From contig NZ_LGKO01000005.1 in NCBI RefSeq assembly GCF_001306145.1, forward strand, positions 62,001 through 126,000: a DNA stretch of 64,000 nucleotides, in the 5' to 3' direction. Of this stretch, positions 44,086 to 52,884 are shown in pieces; positions within the stretch are counted from its first letter, which is position 1, and each line of letters starts with the position of its first letter. The notes below the pieces were generated by a model. It ran no database searches, was not told where the DNA came from, and worked only from the letters and a program-made list of their open reading frames with translations. The stretch is from Thermanaerothrix daxensis. GTDB lineage: Bacteria > Chloroflexota > Anaerolineae > Anaerolineales > Anaerolineaceae. The translations under genes and the position numbers were made by a program.

Positions 44086-45348
44086 CTAACCGTGCAGACT
44101 GCTGCGAAAGATTTTGTACTCGTCGGGGACGGGGTTGCCACCTTCCCACATAACGTAACGGAAATCATCCGGCGAGGTGTTCCCCTCGGAGTTGATCAGC
44201 AGTACCTGTGAATGCGGTCCCAGACCGAGGTAATCGCGCAGTTCGCGTGCGCCGGGGTACTCCATGATAAAGAGCAGGGCGCCTAACGTAACCGCTCCCG
44301 ATTCGCCGGAGATGATCATGGGATCGCCGCGCAGAGGAACGCCGTACACACGCATCCCCTTGGCGGCCACGTAATCCGGGCAAATGGCGAAGACATCAGC
44401 GATTTGGTAGAGAACCCGCCAGGCCAAGGGGTTGGGCTCGCCACAAGCCAGGCCCGCCATGATGGTGTCCAAGTCTCCTTCAAACTTATGCGGCTGACCA
44501 TCGCCAATTTTGGCCGAAAGGTACAGACAGGCGGCTTTGGTCGGTTCGACGACCACCGAGAGCGGGCGCTCCGGGCCGAAGAGGTTGGCGTAATAACCCA
44601 GCGTGGCGGCAGCCAGTGAGCCGACTCCGGCCTGGACGAAAACGTGGGTCGGTTTGCTCAACCCCTGGGCAGCCAGTTGCTCCTGGGCTTCGCTGAGCAT
44701 GGTGGTGTAGCCCTGCATGACCCACGTGGGGATGGATTCATACCCTTCCCAGGCTGTATCTGAGATGACCACCCAACCATAGCGCTGGGCATCTTCGTTG
44801 ACCTGACGCACGGCATCGTCGTAGGTGCCATCAATCACTACCACCTTGGCGCCAGTCTGCTGAATGGCCTGGATGCGCTGTTGAGAGGTCAGTTTATGGA
44901 CGTAAATGACCGCTTTAAATCCCATTTGCGCAGCAGACCAGGCCACCCCGCGCCCGTGATTGCCGTCGGTGGCGGCGGCAAAGGTGATCTCGCCCAGGCG
45001 CTCGCGCAAAGCGCCGCTGCTCAGTTCGGCAAAGGAGAGCTCGCGGTCGGTAATGCCCAGACGCTCTCGCACCCACCGGTATATGGCGTAAGACCCTCCC
45101 AACACCTTGAACGAGCGTAGATCCAGGCGAGCCGATTCGTCTTTGACCCAGATGCCCCCCAGGCCGAGACGCGCGGCCAGATTGGGCAATCCCACCAAAG
45201 GGCTCATGCGGTAGCCCGGCAACTGGCGGTGAAACCGCCGCGCTTGCCACGGAACTTCGGGGGGAAGCAGTGCCTGTACCACCGCCGGGTCAAACCCGGC
45301 CCGTGCGCGCGGGTTAATCCACCATTCAATAGGTCGTTCGCTGGCCAT
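44086..45348 (-). CDS. dpaL: Diaminopropionate ammonia-lyase
   Basis: A PLP fold II enzyme of 420 residues. FHRQLPGYRMSPLVGLPNLA opens it, the PLP Lys is in DLRSFKVLGGSYA, the phosphate loop lies in AATDGNHGRGVAW, and VQAGVGSLAAATLGYY follows. Together these match diaminopropionate ammonia-lyase, which turns 2,3-diaminopropionate into pyruvate and ammonia. A threonine dehydratase-like lyase is the alternative. GAGGTG precedes the ATG. TATACT, a likely -10, lies about 50 bases upstream. The gene stands alone. Confidence 0.85.
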   Translation of the reverse strand: MASERPIEWWINPRARAGFDPAVVQALLPPEVPWQARRFHRQLPGYRMSPLVGLPNLAARLGLGGIWVKDESARLDLRSFKVLGGSYAIYRWVRERLGITDRELSFAELSSGALRERLGEITFAAATDGNHGRGVAWSAAQMGFKAVIYVHKLTSQQRIQAIQQTGAKVVVIDGTYDDAVRQVNEDAQRYGWVVISDTAWEGYESIPTWVMQGYTTMLSEAQEQLAAQGLSKPTHVFVQAGVGSLAAATLGYYANLFGPERPLSVVVEPTKAACLYLSAKIGDGQPHKFEGDLDTIMAGLACGEPNPLAWRVLYQIADVFAICPDYVAAKGMRVYGVPLRGDPMIISGESGAVTLGALLFIMEYPGARELRDYLGLGPHSQVLLINSEGNTSPDDFRYVMWEGGNPVPDEYKIFRSSLHG

Positions 45349-45501
45349 GGCTCACCTCATCAAAATGTCTGACAACTTTTTACTGCATATAGTATAACCC
45401 CAAATTCGGCACCGGGATAGAGACATGCCTTCACGGCCGTAGGGAGAATATCCCCTCTTCTGCTTAGCGAGCGTCTGAATGGTGAGGTCGTTCTCGGCCG
45501 G

Positions 45502-46482
45502 CTAGGCTGTCTCGGGTTTTCCCCATTCCTCCATTAAGGAATCCCGGGGTAGGTCCGGGGGTGGAAGTTCGGAGGCCAGTACGTTTTCTAACGGGGGCAG
45601 GCGTTGGACCTGCAGCAAGATGGTGGGCAGTAAGCGGAGCTTGCGCCAGGTGGAGGTGTGGGCGCGGCGGGTATGCACCTGATAACCGATCCGCTCAATT
45701 TCATGCAGTATGGCAGCATATAACAAAGCGGCGGCTCCCACCGCCGGACGCGCACGCGGGTGGAGCAGACGTATGCCCGGTAGAGCGCGGCGGTAGAGGA
45801 CGCGGGCGCGGGCGATCTCGAATTGCATCAGCCCGATGAAGCGGGAGTCCATCACGCCGTTCAGAATGTCCTCGCGCTGGAGGCCGAACTTCTCCAGGTC
45901 CTCTTGGGGCAAGTAAACCCGTCCACGGTGGGCATCCTCCCCCACATCGCGCAGGATGTTAGTCAGTTGCAACGCAATTCCCAGTTCAATTGCGAAAGGA
46001 GCGGCTTGCTCGAAGGTGGCACCCGGTGCCAGGCCAATGATGGGGATGGCCAATAGCCCCACTGTGGAGGCAACGTGGTAGCAGTACAGCCGCAGGTCAT
46101 CCCAGGTGCTGTACTGACAGTAGGTCAGGTCCATGGCAACCCCGTCAATCAGCGCCTGTTCATAGCGGCGGTCCACTCCGTGGATACGTCGTACCATGCC
46201 CCAGGCATATAGCAGGGGATGAGGTTGGTCTTCGGGCTCTAGGGCCACCTGCGCCCGCCAGCGCTCCAGGTCGTTCAGAGTGGCGCATTGCGAGTCTACC
46301 AGGTCGTCGGTGGCGCGGCAGAAGGCATACAGCGCACGGATGGCCTGCCGTTCCCGGCGTGGTAATAGCGCGGTAGCAAAGTAGAAAGTGCGCGAGTATG
46401 ATTTGATCACCGCTTCTGTGAGCGCAAAAGCCTCGGCTGGGCGCAGGGGGGCAGGTGAGTGGAGCGGGGATTGCCGGGTCAT
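45502..46482 (-). CDS. crtB: Phytoene/squalene synthase family protein
   Basis: Joins two geranylgeranyl-PP (or farnesyl-PP) units to make phytoene or a C30 analogue. Both Asp-rich motifs are present: RATDDLVDS near residue 57 and DVGEDAHRGRVYLP near 180. The family SRTFYFATALLP is near the N-terminus. The ATG at 46482 lies 13 bases past the crtI stop, so translation follows on from crtI. At 326 residues the size is normal. Its precursors would come from the mevalonate genes elsewhere in the window (inference). Confidence 0.92.
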   Translation of the reverse strand: MTRQSPLHSPAPLRPAEAFALTEAVIKSYSRTFYFATALLPRRERQAIRALYAFCRATDDLVDSQCATLNDLERWRAQVALEPEDQPHPLLYAWGMVRRIHGVDRRYEQALIDGVAMDLTYCQYSTWDDLRLYCYHVASTVGLLAIPIIGLAPGATFEQAAPFAIELGIALQLTNILRDVGEDAHRGRVYLPQEDLEKFGLQREDILNGVMDSRFIGLMQFEIARARVLYRRALPGIRLLHPRARPAVGAAALLYAAILHEIERIGYQVHTRRAHTSTWRKLRLLPTILLQVQRLPPLENVLASELPPPDLPRDSLMEEWGKPETA

Positions 46483-46495
46483 GACATGGTCCTGG

Positions 46496-47989
46496 TCAGG
46501 AGGATGGCGGGTTGAGAATGAGTTTTTCAACCACCTTAGCCGAAGACACCACACCCGGTAAACCGGCGCCCGGGTGAGTGCCCGCACCGACAAAGTAGAG
46601 ATTTTCGAATTCCTCCGAGCGGTTATGCGGCCGGAACCAGGCCGATTGGGTCAGGATGGGTTCCACCGAGAAGGCAGAGCCAAGATAACTGTTGAGCACA
46701 TCGCGGAAGTGGAGCGGGTCAATGTAATGTTCAACCACCAGATTTTCACGTAGACCAGGCAGGTAGTGGGCTTCCAGGAACTCCAGGATGCGGTTCTTGT
46801 AGGGGATGGCGGTTTCCTCCCAGTTTACCTTACCCCCCAGGTGCGGGACCGGCGAGAGGACGTAGAAGGCTTCATGGCCTTCGGGTGCCAGCGAGGGGTC
46901 GGTGAGCGTGGGCATGTGCAGGTAGAGCGAGAAATCTTCAGCCAGCACCTTGCGGCGGAAGATGTCATCCAGCAATCCCTTGTAGCGGGGGCCCAGGATG
47001 ATGTTGTGGTGTGCCAGGCGACTATCCAGGTAGCGCCGTCGGGTACCAAAGTAGATCACGAACAGGGACATGCTGTAGCGCATGCGTTCGATGCGACGGT
47101 TGGTGTATTTGCGTCGGTAGACTTCTGGGATGAGGTAGCGGTAGGTGAAGGCGACATCAGCGTTTGAGATGATGATATCTGCTGTCTCCACGCTACCGTC
47201 TTTCAGGCGGATGCCCTGCACGCGCCGCCGCCCTGTATCTACCAGGATTTCGTCCACCTCGGCATTGAGCACCAACCGCCCGCCCATTTCCTGGAACAGG
47301 CGCACCAGCGCATTTACCAGTGCCCCTGTACCGCCCATAGCAAAGTAAACGCCCCATTCGCGCTCCAGGTAGTGGATCATGGCATAAATACTGCTGGCAT
47401 CGTACGGATTGCCCCCGATCAGGAGGGGGTGGAAGGAAAAGACCTGGCGCAGAAAATCATTCTGCACAAATTGAGAGACATAAGTATAAACACTTTGATA
47501 AGAACGCAGTCGCACCAGATCTGGGGCCACTTTGAGCATGTCTTTCAGGTGGGTGAACGGCTGATCGGCCAGTTGCAGAAACCCCTTCTCGAAGATGGGG
47601 CGGGTGCTTTCCAAAAAACGCCGGTACCCTTCTTTATCGGCCGGATTCCATTTTTCAATTTGAGCGTAGATCAGATCTGTTTGGTTGTTATATTCAAAAG
47701 AACGCCCCTCAGCGTCGAAAATGCGGTAAAAGGGATTGACCGGTACAAAGGTGACATAATCCTCACGCTTGCGCCCAGCCAGTTCAAACAATTCATCGAA
47801 TAAAAAGGGTGCTGTGATGACGGTGGGCCCGCCGTCAAATTTGAATCCATCCATTTCATACACGTAGGCTCGGCCGCCCGGCTTGTCGCGCTTTTCGAAT
47901 ATCGTGACCGGGTAGCCCCGTGCGGCCAGACGTATGGCAACGGCCAGACCGCCGAATCCGGAGCCTATGACAATGACGCGTTTTGACAT
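46496..47989 (-). CDS. crtI: Phytoene desaturase (CrtI/CrtN family)
   Basis: FAD-dependent desaturase of 497 residues. The N-terminal dinucleotide motif reads [16 protein letters not shown], followed by [15 protein letters not shown] and [11 protein letters not shown]. The C-terminal signature [16 protein letters not shown] is complete. It introduces double bases of conjugation into phytoene (or diapophytoene). GGAGGG lies eight bases before the ATG at 47989, which is preferred to an in-frame TTG at 48004. It lies upstream of crtB in one unit. A TTTGTATA element shared with the MerR genes lies 70 bases upstream. Confidence 0.93.
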   Translation of the reverse strand: MSKRVIVIGSGFGGLAVAIRLAARGYPVTIFEKRDKPGGRAYVYEMDGFKFDGGPTVITAPFLFDELFELAGRKREDYVTFVPVNPFYRIFDAEGRSFEYNNQTDLIYAQIEKWNPADKEGYRRFLESTRPIFEKGFLQLADQPFTHLKDMLKVAPDLVRLRSYQSVYTYVSQFVQNDFLRQVFSFHPLLIGGNPYDASSIYAMIHYLEREWGVYFAMGGTGALVNALVRLFQEMGGRLVLNAEVDEILVDTGRRRVQGIRLKDGSVETADIIISNADVAFTYRYLIPEVYRRKYTNRRIERMRYSMSLFVIYFGTRRRYLDSRLAHHNIILGPRYKGLLDDIFRRKVLAEDFSLYLHMPTLTDPSLAPEGHEAFYVLSPVPHLGGKVNWEETAIPYKNRILEFLEAHYLPGLRENLVVEHYIDPLHFRDVLNSYLGSAFSVEPILTQSAWFRPHNRSEEFENLYFVGAGTHPGAGLPGVVSSAKVVEKLILNPPSS

Positions 47990-48042
47990 GAGATGTCCCT
48001 CCAAGGTGTGAATTATTCCGATTTCAGTTATAGCATAGAGCG

Positions 48043-48067
48043 AGACGGGGCACCCCGTCTTTGTATA
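48043..48067 (-). promoter_or_regulatory. Palindrome and TTTGTATA box upstream of crtI
   Basis: AGACGGGG-CA-CCCCGTCT (48043-48060) is a perfect inverted repeat, directly followed by TTTGTATA (48060-48067). The same octamer occurs twice before the distal MerR gene. It may be the operator for the B12-binding regulators (inference). Confidence 0.45.
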
Positions 48068-48134
48068 AGGATTGTCAAGGTGCGAGCGAAAGAATGAACG
48101 CCTGGGGCTTGAACCTACGCGCTAGAAAAAATCT

Positions 48135-48593
48135 TTAGGGCGTTCCCCTGTGAGCCAGGGCGCGGGCCAGCGCGTGCTGACGATAGGTGAACAGGAAGCG
48201 CAACCCCAATGGTGAGAAGATCACGCGCGTCCAGAGGTGGCGCCACCCGGGGCGGTAAGTGTATCGGATTTGGTCCTCAACAACGGTGTGATTGGCATCC
48301 AGAGGGATAAAGGTGTGTCGGTGACGCCAGAATTTCAGAGGACCTTGCACCTGCTCATCCGTAAACCCCTGCCTGAAATCCACCTCGCGATGGATGGCCT
48401 CCCAAAAGATTGAGAAGAGACCCAGGCTCAAGCGGAACCGCAGACGGGAGCCCTCGCCCAGGGGTTCATGGTAGAGGATCTCTAGGCACAAAGGGGGTGG
48501 GGTAAGCCGTGCCAACGCCTGGGGCTGTTGATGAAAGGCGATGACGGCTTCGAGAGGCGCCTTCAAGGTGAAGCGATGGCGAAATTCTGGCAT
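48135..48593 (-). CDS. SRPBCC (START/cyclase-like) protein
   Basis: A 152-residue SRPBCC-fold protein: FRHRFTLKAPLEAVIAFHQQ opens it, and FWRHRHTFIPLDANHTVVED is the typical central sheet. Such proteins bind hydrophobic ligands; they recur in carotenoid gene clusters but their role there is not settled. It starts seven bases after the MFS stop and likely belongs to the MerR-MFS-SRPBCC unit. Confidence 0.82.
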   Translation of the reverse strand: MPEFRHRFTLKAPLEAVIAFHQQPQALARLTPPPLCLEILYHEPLGEGSRLRFRLSLGLFSIFWEAIHREVDFRQGFTDEQVQGPLKFWRHRHTFIPLDANHTVVEDQIRYTYRPGWRHLWTRVIFSPLGLRFLFTYRQHALARALAHRGTP

Positions 48594-48600
48594 CTTGGGG

Positions 48601-49824
48601 TTACTGTTCTGGAGTGACTTTCACTACCGGTTGCCTTTGGAACTCCAGGGAGAGGGGAGCCCGATAAACATAGCGCCAGACATAGGTGGTAAGCCACAGT
48701 AACAGAACACCACTGAACACACCAGGTGCCCATGTTCCCAGGTTGGCCAGCAGAAGGCTGCCCACGGCAGGGGATAGGATGCGCGTCAGGGCTTCCAGTG
48801 CCGAGGCGATTCCCAGCGTGCCGCCGACTTCAATGGGGGCAACCGTCTTGCTAATGGCGCTGTTGATGACGGTGTTGAGCACGCCCCCGCTGAGAGCGGT
48901 GGGAGCCAGGATCAGCAGGAGAACCGGCACGCTTGGGGCCAATGCCCATCCGATTAAGGAGAGGGCCATCAGAGCCGTGGAGGCCAGGATGAGCGTGCGC
49001 TCCTCGAAGCGCTGAGCCAATTTCCCAACTGCCACGCCCTGCACCAGGACCGAGAGCAGTCCCACATAAGCCAAAATGTAGCCCGTCTCCCGCGCGCCCA
49101 GGTCAAAGCGCCGCAGGGCGTAGAGAGCGAAGATGGTCTGGAACATCGAGAAGGCCAGTGCAAAGAAAAAGCGGGTGTGCAGTAAGGGCCCGACCAGGGG
49201 CTTGCGCAGCGCTTCTACCATGGCTCGTAACGTCAGCGGAGGGCGCTCGCGAGCATCCTGGCGTGCTTGCGCCGTCAGGGATTCGGGCAACCAGGCAACG
49301 ACCAGGAGGAAGTTAATCAACGAGAGCGCTGCAGCGCCCAGCGCCGGCACCGCAAACCCCCACTGCGAGAGCAATCCTCCCAGGGCCGGGCCGATGATAA
49401 AACCCAACCCGAAAGCGGCCCCGATCAGCCCCAGGCCACGGGCACGGCTGCGTGCATCCGTGACATCGCTGATGTAGGCCTGGGCCACGCTGATGTTTCC
49501 GCCGGTGAAGCCGGCCAGAATGCGCGCGACAAAGAGCATTTCAAGGGACTGCGCCAGGGCCAGCAGAACGAACCCGACCAGGTTGCCAGCAATGCTGATC
49601 AGCAGCACCGGCCGTCGCCCCACCCGGTCAGAAAGGCGTCCTAGCAGGGGGGTGCCAACAAATTGGGCGGCTGCGTAAACGGCTACCAGCAGCCCCACCT
49701 CAAAATCCGTGGCGCCAAAGGTTTCGGCATAATAGGGCAGGAGGGGCAAAATCAGCCCAAAACCCAGCAGATCAATGAAAACGATTAGGAAAATTGAAGA
49801 TAAACGTCGGTTGTTTCGTAGCAT
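48601..49824 (-). CDS. MFS transporter (TetA/DHA1-like)
   Basis: A 407-residue, twelve-helix major facilitator. The loop 2-3 motif reads GRLSDRVGRRPVLL and the helix 5 motif C reads GLIGAAFGLGFIIGPALGG, typical of drug:H+ antiporters. The substrate is unknown. It lies seven bases after the B12-binding MerR gene and before the SRPBCC gene on the same strand, so it is probably under the same light or B12 control as the carotenoid genes (inference). Confidence 0.9.
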   Translation of the reverse strand: MLRNNRRLSSIFLIVFIDLLGFGLILPLLPYYAETFGATDFEVGLLVAVYAAAQFVGTPLLGRLSDRVGRRPVLLISIAGNLVGFVLLALAQSLEMLFVARILAGFTGGNISVAQAYISDVTDARSRARGLGLIGAAFGLGFIIGPALGGLLSQWGFAVPALGAAALSLINFLLVVAWLPESLTAQARQDARERPPLTLRAMVEALRKPLVGPLLHTRFFFALAFSMFQTIFALYALRRFDLGARETGYILAYVGLLSVLVQGVAVGKLAQRFEERTLILASTALMALSLIGWALAPSVPVLLLILAPTALSGGVLNTVINSAISKTVAPIEVGGTLGIASALEALTRILSPAVGSLLLANLGTWAPGVFSGVLLLWLTTYVWRYVYRAPLSLEFQRQPVVKVTPEQ

Positions 49825-49831
49825 GAGAGAG

Positions 49832-50803
49832 TCACCTCCGGGAGGTCTTGGAGATGTGTTCTTGCATCAAACGTTCAATCAGAGCGACGGCTTCGGGGAG
49901 AGGTGCCCGCAGGTAGATGGCAGGGATCTCTTCGGGTAAACGCAGATCCTGGAATGCCTGGCCACCCAGCACGACCCAGGGTTTAGGGTCGGGAAATGCG
50001 GCAAGGGCCTGTGGCAGATCGAGCAGGTTGCGCGTCACTTCCGGCCGGGTGGCCGTGAACAGCAGCAGGCGCGGCTTGAGCGGTCCCAATGCTTCGGCCA
50101 TGCCCTCCAGTTTCAGGTCCTGGCCCAGGTACTTCACATTCCACCCACGCCAGCGCAGCATTACCACCAGCATGAGCAGGCCAATCTGATGGGTTTCGCC
50201 CGGGGCGCAGGCGGCGACGATGACACCAGGGTGGCGGGGCGGTGCCGAGGCGGCCAGCAGGCTCATCAGATGCTGTAAACAGAACTGAGTGGCAAAATGC
50301 TCCACGGCAACCGGCAACTCACCGCGGTGCCAGGCCTCGCCAATTTCCACCAGCATGGGCTGTACGACCTCAGCCAGCACCTGGTCAATGGCGTACAGCG
50401 CTGAGGCACGGCGCAAGATTTCGGTGGCGGCTTCTTCGTTGAAGTGCGTCAGGGCCTCGTAGAGGTCGCGGGCCAGGTGGCTGGGGGAGATGGGCTGCCG
50501 GATGGGGTAAAAGCGCGTTTGCTCGGCCACCGGGTCACGGCCCAGGGAGCGTAACTCGCGCCAGTACTCCACCGCCCGTCCAATGCTTAAACCGCTCTCG
50601 ATTTGCTGTTTGAGCCAGCGCAGCAGGTGGAGATCGTACTCGGAGTAAAGGCGGTAGCCCTGGTGGCTGCGACGGGGGTGAGGCAGGCCGTAGCGGCGTT
50701 CCCAGGCACGTAAAGTGACGGGCGGTAGCCCTACCAGGCGCGATACAGCCTTGATGTTGTAGACCGGCGCGTAAGGATCGTGAGAGCTCTCAGTGTTTTC
50801 CAT
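49832..50803 (-). CDS. MerR-type regulator with B12-binding domain (CarH/LitR-like)
   Basis: A 323-residue regulator. The N-terminal MerR helix-turn-helix (about residues 15-82) includes VTLRAWERRYGLPHPRR. The C-terminal cobalamin-binding part has the complete CarH set: Trp158 followed by nine residues and Glu168-His169 (WHRGELPVAVEH), and the axial His205 in GETHQIG. Family members hold adenosylcobalamin, repress carotenoid genes in the dark and release DNA in light (established for Thermus and Myxococcus). It lies next to carotenoid genes and a second paralogue. Confidence 0.92.
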   Translation of the reverse strand: MENTESSHDPYAPVYNIKAVSRLVGLPPVTLRAWERRYGLPHPRRSHQGYRLYSEYDLHLLRWLKQQIESGLSIGRAVEYWRELRSLGRDPVAEQTRFYPIRQPISPSHLARDLYEALTHFNEEAATEILRRASALYAIDQVLAEVVQPMLVEIGEAWHRGELPVAVEHFATQFCLQHLMSLLAASAPPRHPGVIVAACAPGETHQIGLLMLVVMLRWRGWNVKYLGQDLKLEGMAEALGPLKPRLLLFTATRPEVTRNLLDLPQALAAFPDPKPWVVLGGQAFQDLRLPEEIPAIYLRAPLPEAVALIERLMQEHISKTSRR

Positions 50804-50883
50804 CTAATTTTGATTGGGCGCAATTCTACCTATATGGATGATATATGTAAATATTATCACAGAGGAGTGCTATATGTATCTCC

Positions 50884-50891
50884 TTTGTACA
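50884..50891 (-). promoter_or_regulatory. TTTGTACA element upstream of the proximal MerR gene
   Basis: TTTGTACA, one base different from the TTTGTATA boxes, lies 81 bases before the ATG of the proximal MerR gene. Confidence 0.35.
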
Positions 50892-50916
50892 AGCCCGCGT
50901 TGCTTGCACAAGCCCC

Positions 50917-51882
50917 TTAACGGACGGTGCGCGAGGTACTCTTCAACAGGTCACCGATTTTATCCGCGCCCTCCGAGAGGGTCTTGCCCAGGAAAACGCC
51001 CGGTACGCGCTGGATCAGATCGGGCATCCTGAGAAAGGCAGCCCCTCCGTACCCGAAAAGCGGCGTCGGGCGCAGTCGGGATAATTTTTCCTGCAGGCGG
51101 CGCATCGCCAGGGCGGATTCTTCTGAGGTGGCGGTCAGAACGATCAGCGCGGGGCGCTCTTCGCGGGCATAATCAACCAGATCCTCCAAGGGAATGTCGG
51201 GCCCCAGGTACTCCACGCGATACCCTTCACTGCGCAGCAGGATAGCCAGCATCAGGGCGCCTAGTTCGTGCTGCTCATAAGGCGCTCCGCCTACCAGGAT
51301 GAAGGGATTCCCCCGGCGCACGGGGTAGGTTTGTAAGAGAGTCAGCAGTTTACCGCGTAAAAAGGCGCTGGCAAAGTGCTCGGTTGTAATGCGAATATCG
51401 CCCCGGTACCACGCTTCTCCAATCTGAACCAAACAGGGGACCAGCACTTGTTCAAACAAGGGGCGCAGGGCGTAGCTGCTCATGGCCTCGCGCAGGATCT
51501 CGCTCGCGCGGGCTTCATCATGCCGGATCAGGGCTTTGTAAAGTTGCTGGGTATAAACCTCCGGAGCAGCGCTGGCGGGCCGGGTTGGAGCCTGAGGCGT
51601 GGTAGGAATGGCCTCGGGCCACAAGCCGTTGCGGACCATCTGGCGCAGTTCAGCCACTGCCTCGCTGATGCTCAGGCCGTTGTCGGTGCGGTCTTTGAGC
51701 CAGCGCAGGATGGCCACATCGCGGTCGGAGTAGAGTCGGTACCGGTTCTCGGAGCGGTGCGGGGTGAGCACCTCGTGCCGTCGTTCCCAGGCGCGCAGGG
51801 TCACCGGGCGCACACCCGTCTGGGCGCTAACGGCCTTGATGGTGTACTTGGGTTCATCAGAAAGTTCTAAAATGCTGGGCAT
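50917..51882 (-). CDS. MerR-type regulator with B12-binding domain (CarH/LitR-like), paralogue
   Basis: A 321-residue paralogue of the next gene, with the same domain order: MerR helix-turn-helix (PVTLRAWERRHEVLTPHRSE) and B12-binding part with Trp158, Glu168-His169 (WYRGDIRITTEH) and axial His205 in YEQHELG. Both copies keep every known cobalamin contact, unlike the Myxococcus CarA/CarH pair in which CarA can act without B12. ATG at 51882 follows AAGGAG and is preferred over an in-frame upstream start. Three TTTGTAYA-like boxes cover its promoter, consistent with self-control. Confidence 0.92.
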   Translation of the reverse strand: MPSILELSDEPKYTIKAVSAQTGVRPVTLRAWERRHEVLTPHRSENRYRLYSDRDVAILRWLKDRTDNGLSISEAVAELRQMVRNGLWPEAIPTTPQAPTRPASAAPEVYTQQLYKALIRHDEARASEILREAMSSYALRPLFEQVLVPCLVQIGEAWYRGDIRITTEHFASAFLRGKLLTLLQTYPVRRGNPFILVGGAPYEQHELGALMLAILLRSEGYRVEYLGPDIPLEDLVDYAREERPALIVLTATSEESALAMRRLQEKLSRLRPTPLFGYGGAAFLRMPDLIQRVPGVFLGKTLSEGADKIGDLLKSTSRTVR

Positions 51883-51919
51883 GGCCTTCTCCTTTTCAAG
51901 TCGGTACATTCGGCCTGTT

Positions 51920-51972
51920 GTTGTACATAGTGTAGCATATTATACAGCCTTTGTATAGCCCCTATTTGTATA
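51920..51972 (-). promoter_or_regulatory. Promoter with repeated TTTGTAYA boxes (candidate MerR/B12 operator)
   Basis: TTTGTATA at 51950-51957 and 51965-51972 repeat with a 15-base period. TATACA at 51941-51946 is an inverted partner, and GTTGTACA at 51920-51927 is a fourth copy. On the reverse strand TATAAT lies at 51938-51943 region overlapping these boxes. Confidence 0.5.
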
Positions 51973-52063
51973 ATCTTGGGTTTGGAGGGGTTTCAAAGTT
52001 TGATCTCGAGGGCCGTTTTCTTTGGCCAATTAGCGGCAAGTGATTGTCTTAATGTTTCAGATT

Positions 52064-52106
52064 CATAAAAAACATCTGGCCTTGCCGCACTCCGCGGCAA
52101 GGCCAG
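52064..52106 (-). terminator. Terminator of the membrane-protein/oxidase row
   Basis: A 13-base perfect stem (CTGGCCTTGCCGC and its complement) with a 5-base loop; on the reverse strand it runs into ATG then TTTTTT. It lies 24 bases past the last gene of the row. Confidence 0.88.
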
Positions 52107-52129
52107 GAAGGGTCCACAATAGGGTGCAC

Positions 52130-52831
52130 CTAGCGGCGTAGCAGGGGTTCAGAGTGAGGAGGGGTTAAAGGTAAATGGATATGGAAGTGCCACTTTCGGA
52201 CGAATAAATAAACCCCCAACCCTACCTGCCCTACCCCTGCTAATATTCTCAGAACTGGGAAGGCGGCGGCCCAATTTACCCCATTCCAGGTGTGAGTTGC
52301 GGCCATCCAAAATGGTAGAGTCAATGTAAAGATGCCGGTTACCCAGAGCGTAAAGGCAGCGATTTGGTCGCTCCCGTGTGTTGTATCCTGCCTGGTACCT
52401 GCGAAAACAGACCGCAATCTGGGTAGAAGGAAGACCAAAAAGAAGATGAGGGTAAGGGCAGTGGTATAAACGACTGCATCCACTGGCATGGATTTCCCGC
52501 GCAGGGCCCGCGAGGTCGCCATATGGAGCACACCAACCAGCAAACCCGCGATCAAGACCCTCACCGCATATTGGTGGGCGCCTGTGTGCCTGCGAATCAG
52601 GAGAACAACTGCGCGTATTCCCAATATACCAATAGATGTTGTGATGATCACGAACAAGATATATAGCCACTGAAAGCGAGCCAGTGGAGCCATATTCGGT
52701 CCAAACCCGTTAGGGTTAATGGCAACGCAACTCGTTCCCAGGCCGCTGGCCAGGGTGAAAAGGGCGGTTATTCCCATCATGAGGATCGCCAAAATGCGCA
52801 AAAAGCGAATCCATCCAGGTAATTCTTTCAT
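52130..52831 (-). CDS. Uncharacterised seven-helix membrane protein
   Basis: No family recognised. The 233 residues hold about seven hydrophobic segments, e.g. FQWLYILFVIITTSIGILGI and VLIAGLLVGVLHMATSRALR, with scattered His (HTGAHQYAV, GVLHMATS) and a His-rich tail (KWHFHIHLPL). GGGAGGGCACC precedes the ATG. It is the last gene of the row containing the oxidase-like protein and CtaB. A quinone- or heme-related role is possible but not shown. Confidence 0.72.
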   Translation of the reverse strand: MKELPGWIRFLRILAILMMGITALFTLASGLGTSCVAINPNGFGPNMAPLARFQWLYILFVIITTSIGILGIRAVVLLIRRHTGAHQYAVRVLIAGLLVGVLHMATSRALRGKSMPVDAVVYTTALTLIFFLVFLLPRLRSVFAGTRQDTTHGSDQIAAFTLWVTGIFTLTLPFWMAATHTWNGVNWAAAFPVLRILAGVGQVGLGVYLFVRKWHFHIHLPLTPPHSEPLLRR

Positions 52832-52884
52832 GGTGCCCTCCCTAAATTGAAAGGTGAATTTTGAAAGATCTCCAACTGCTTACC

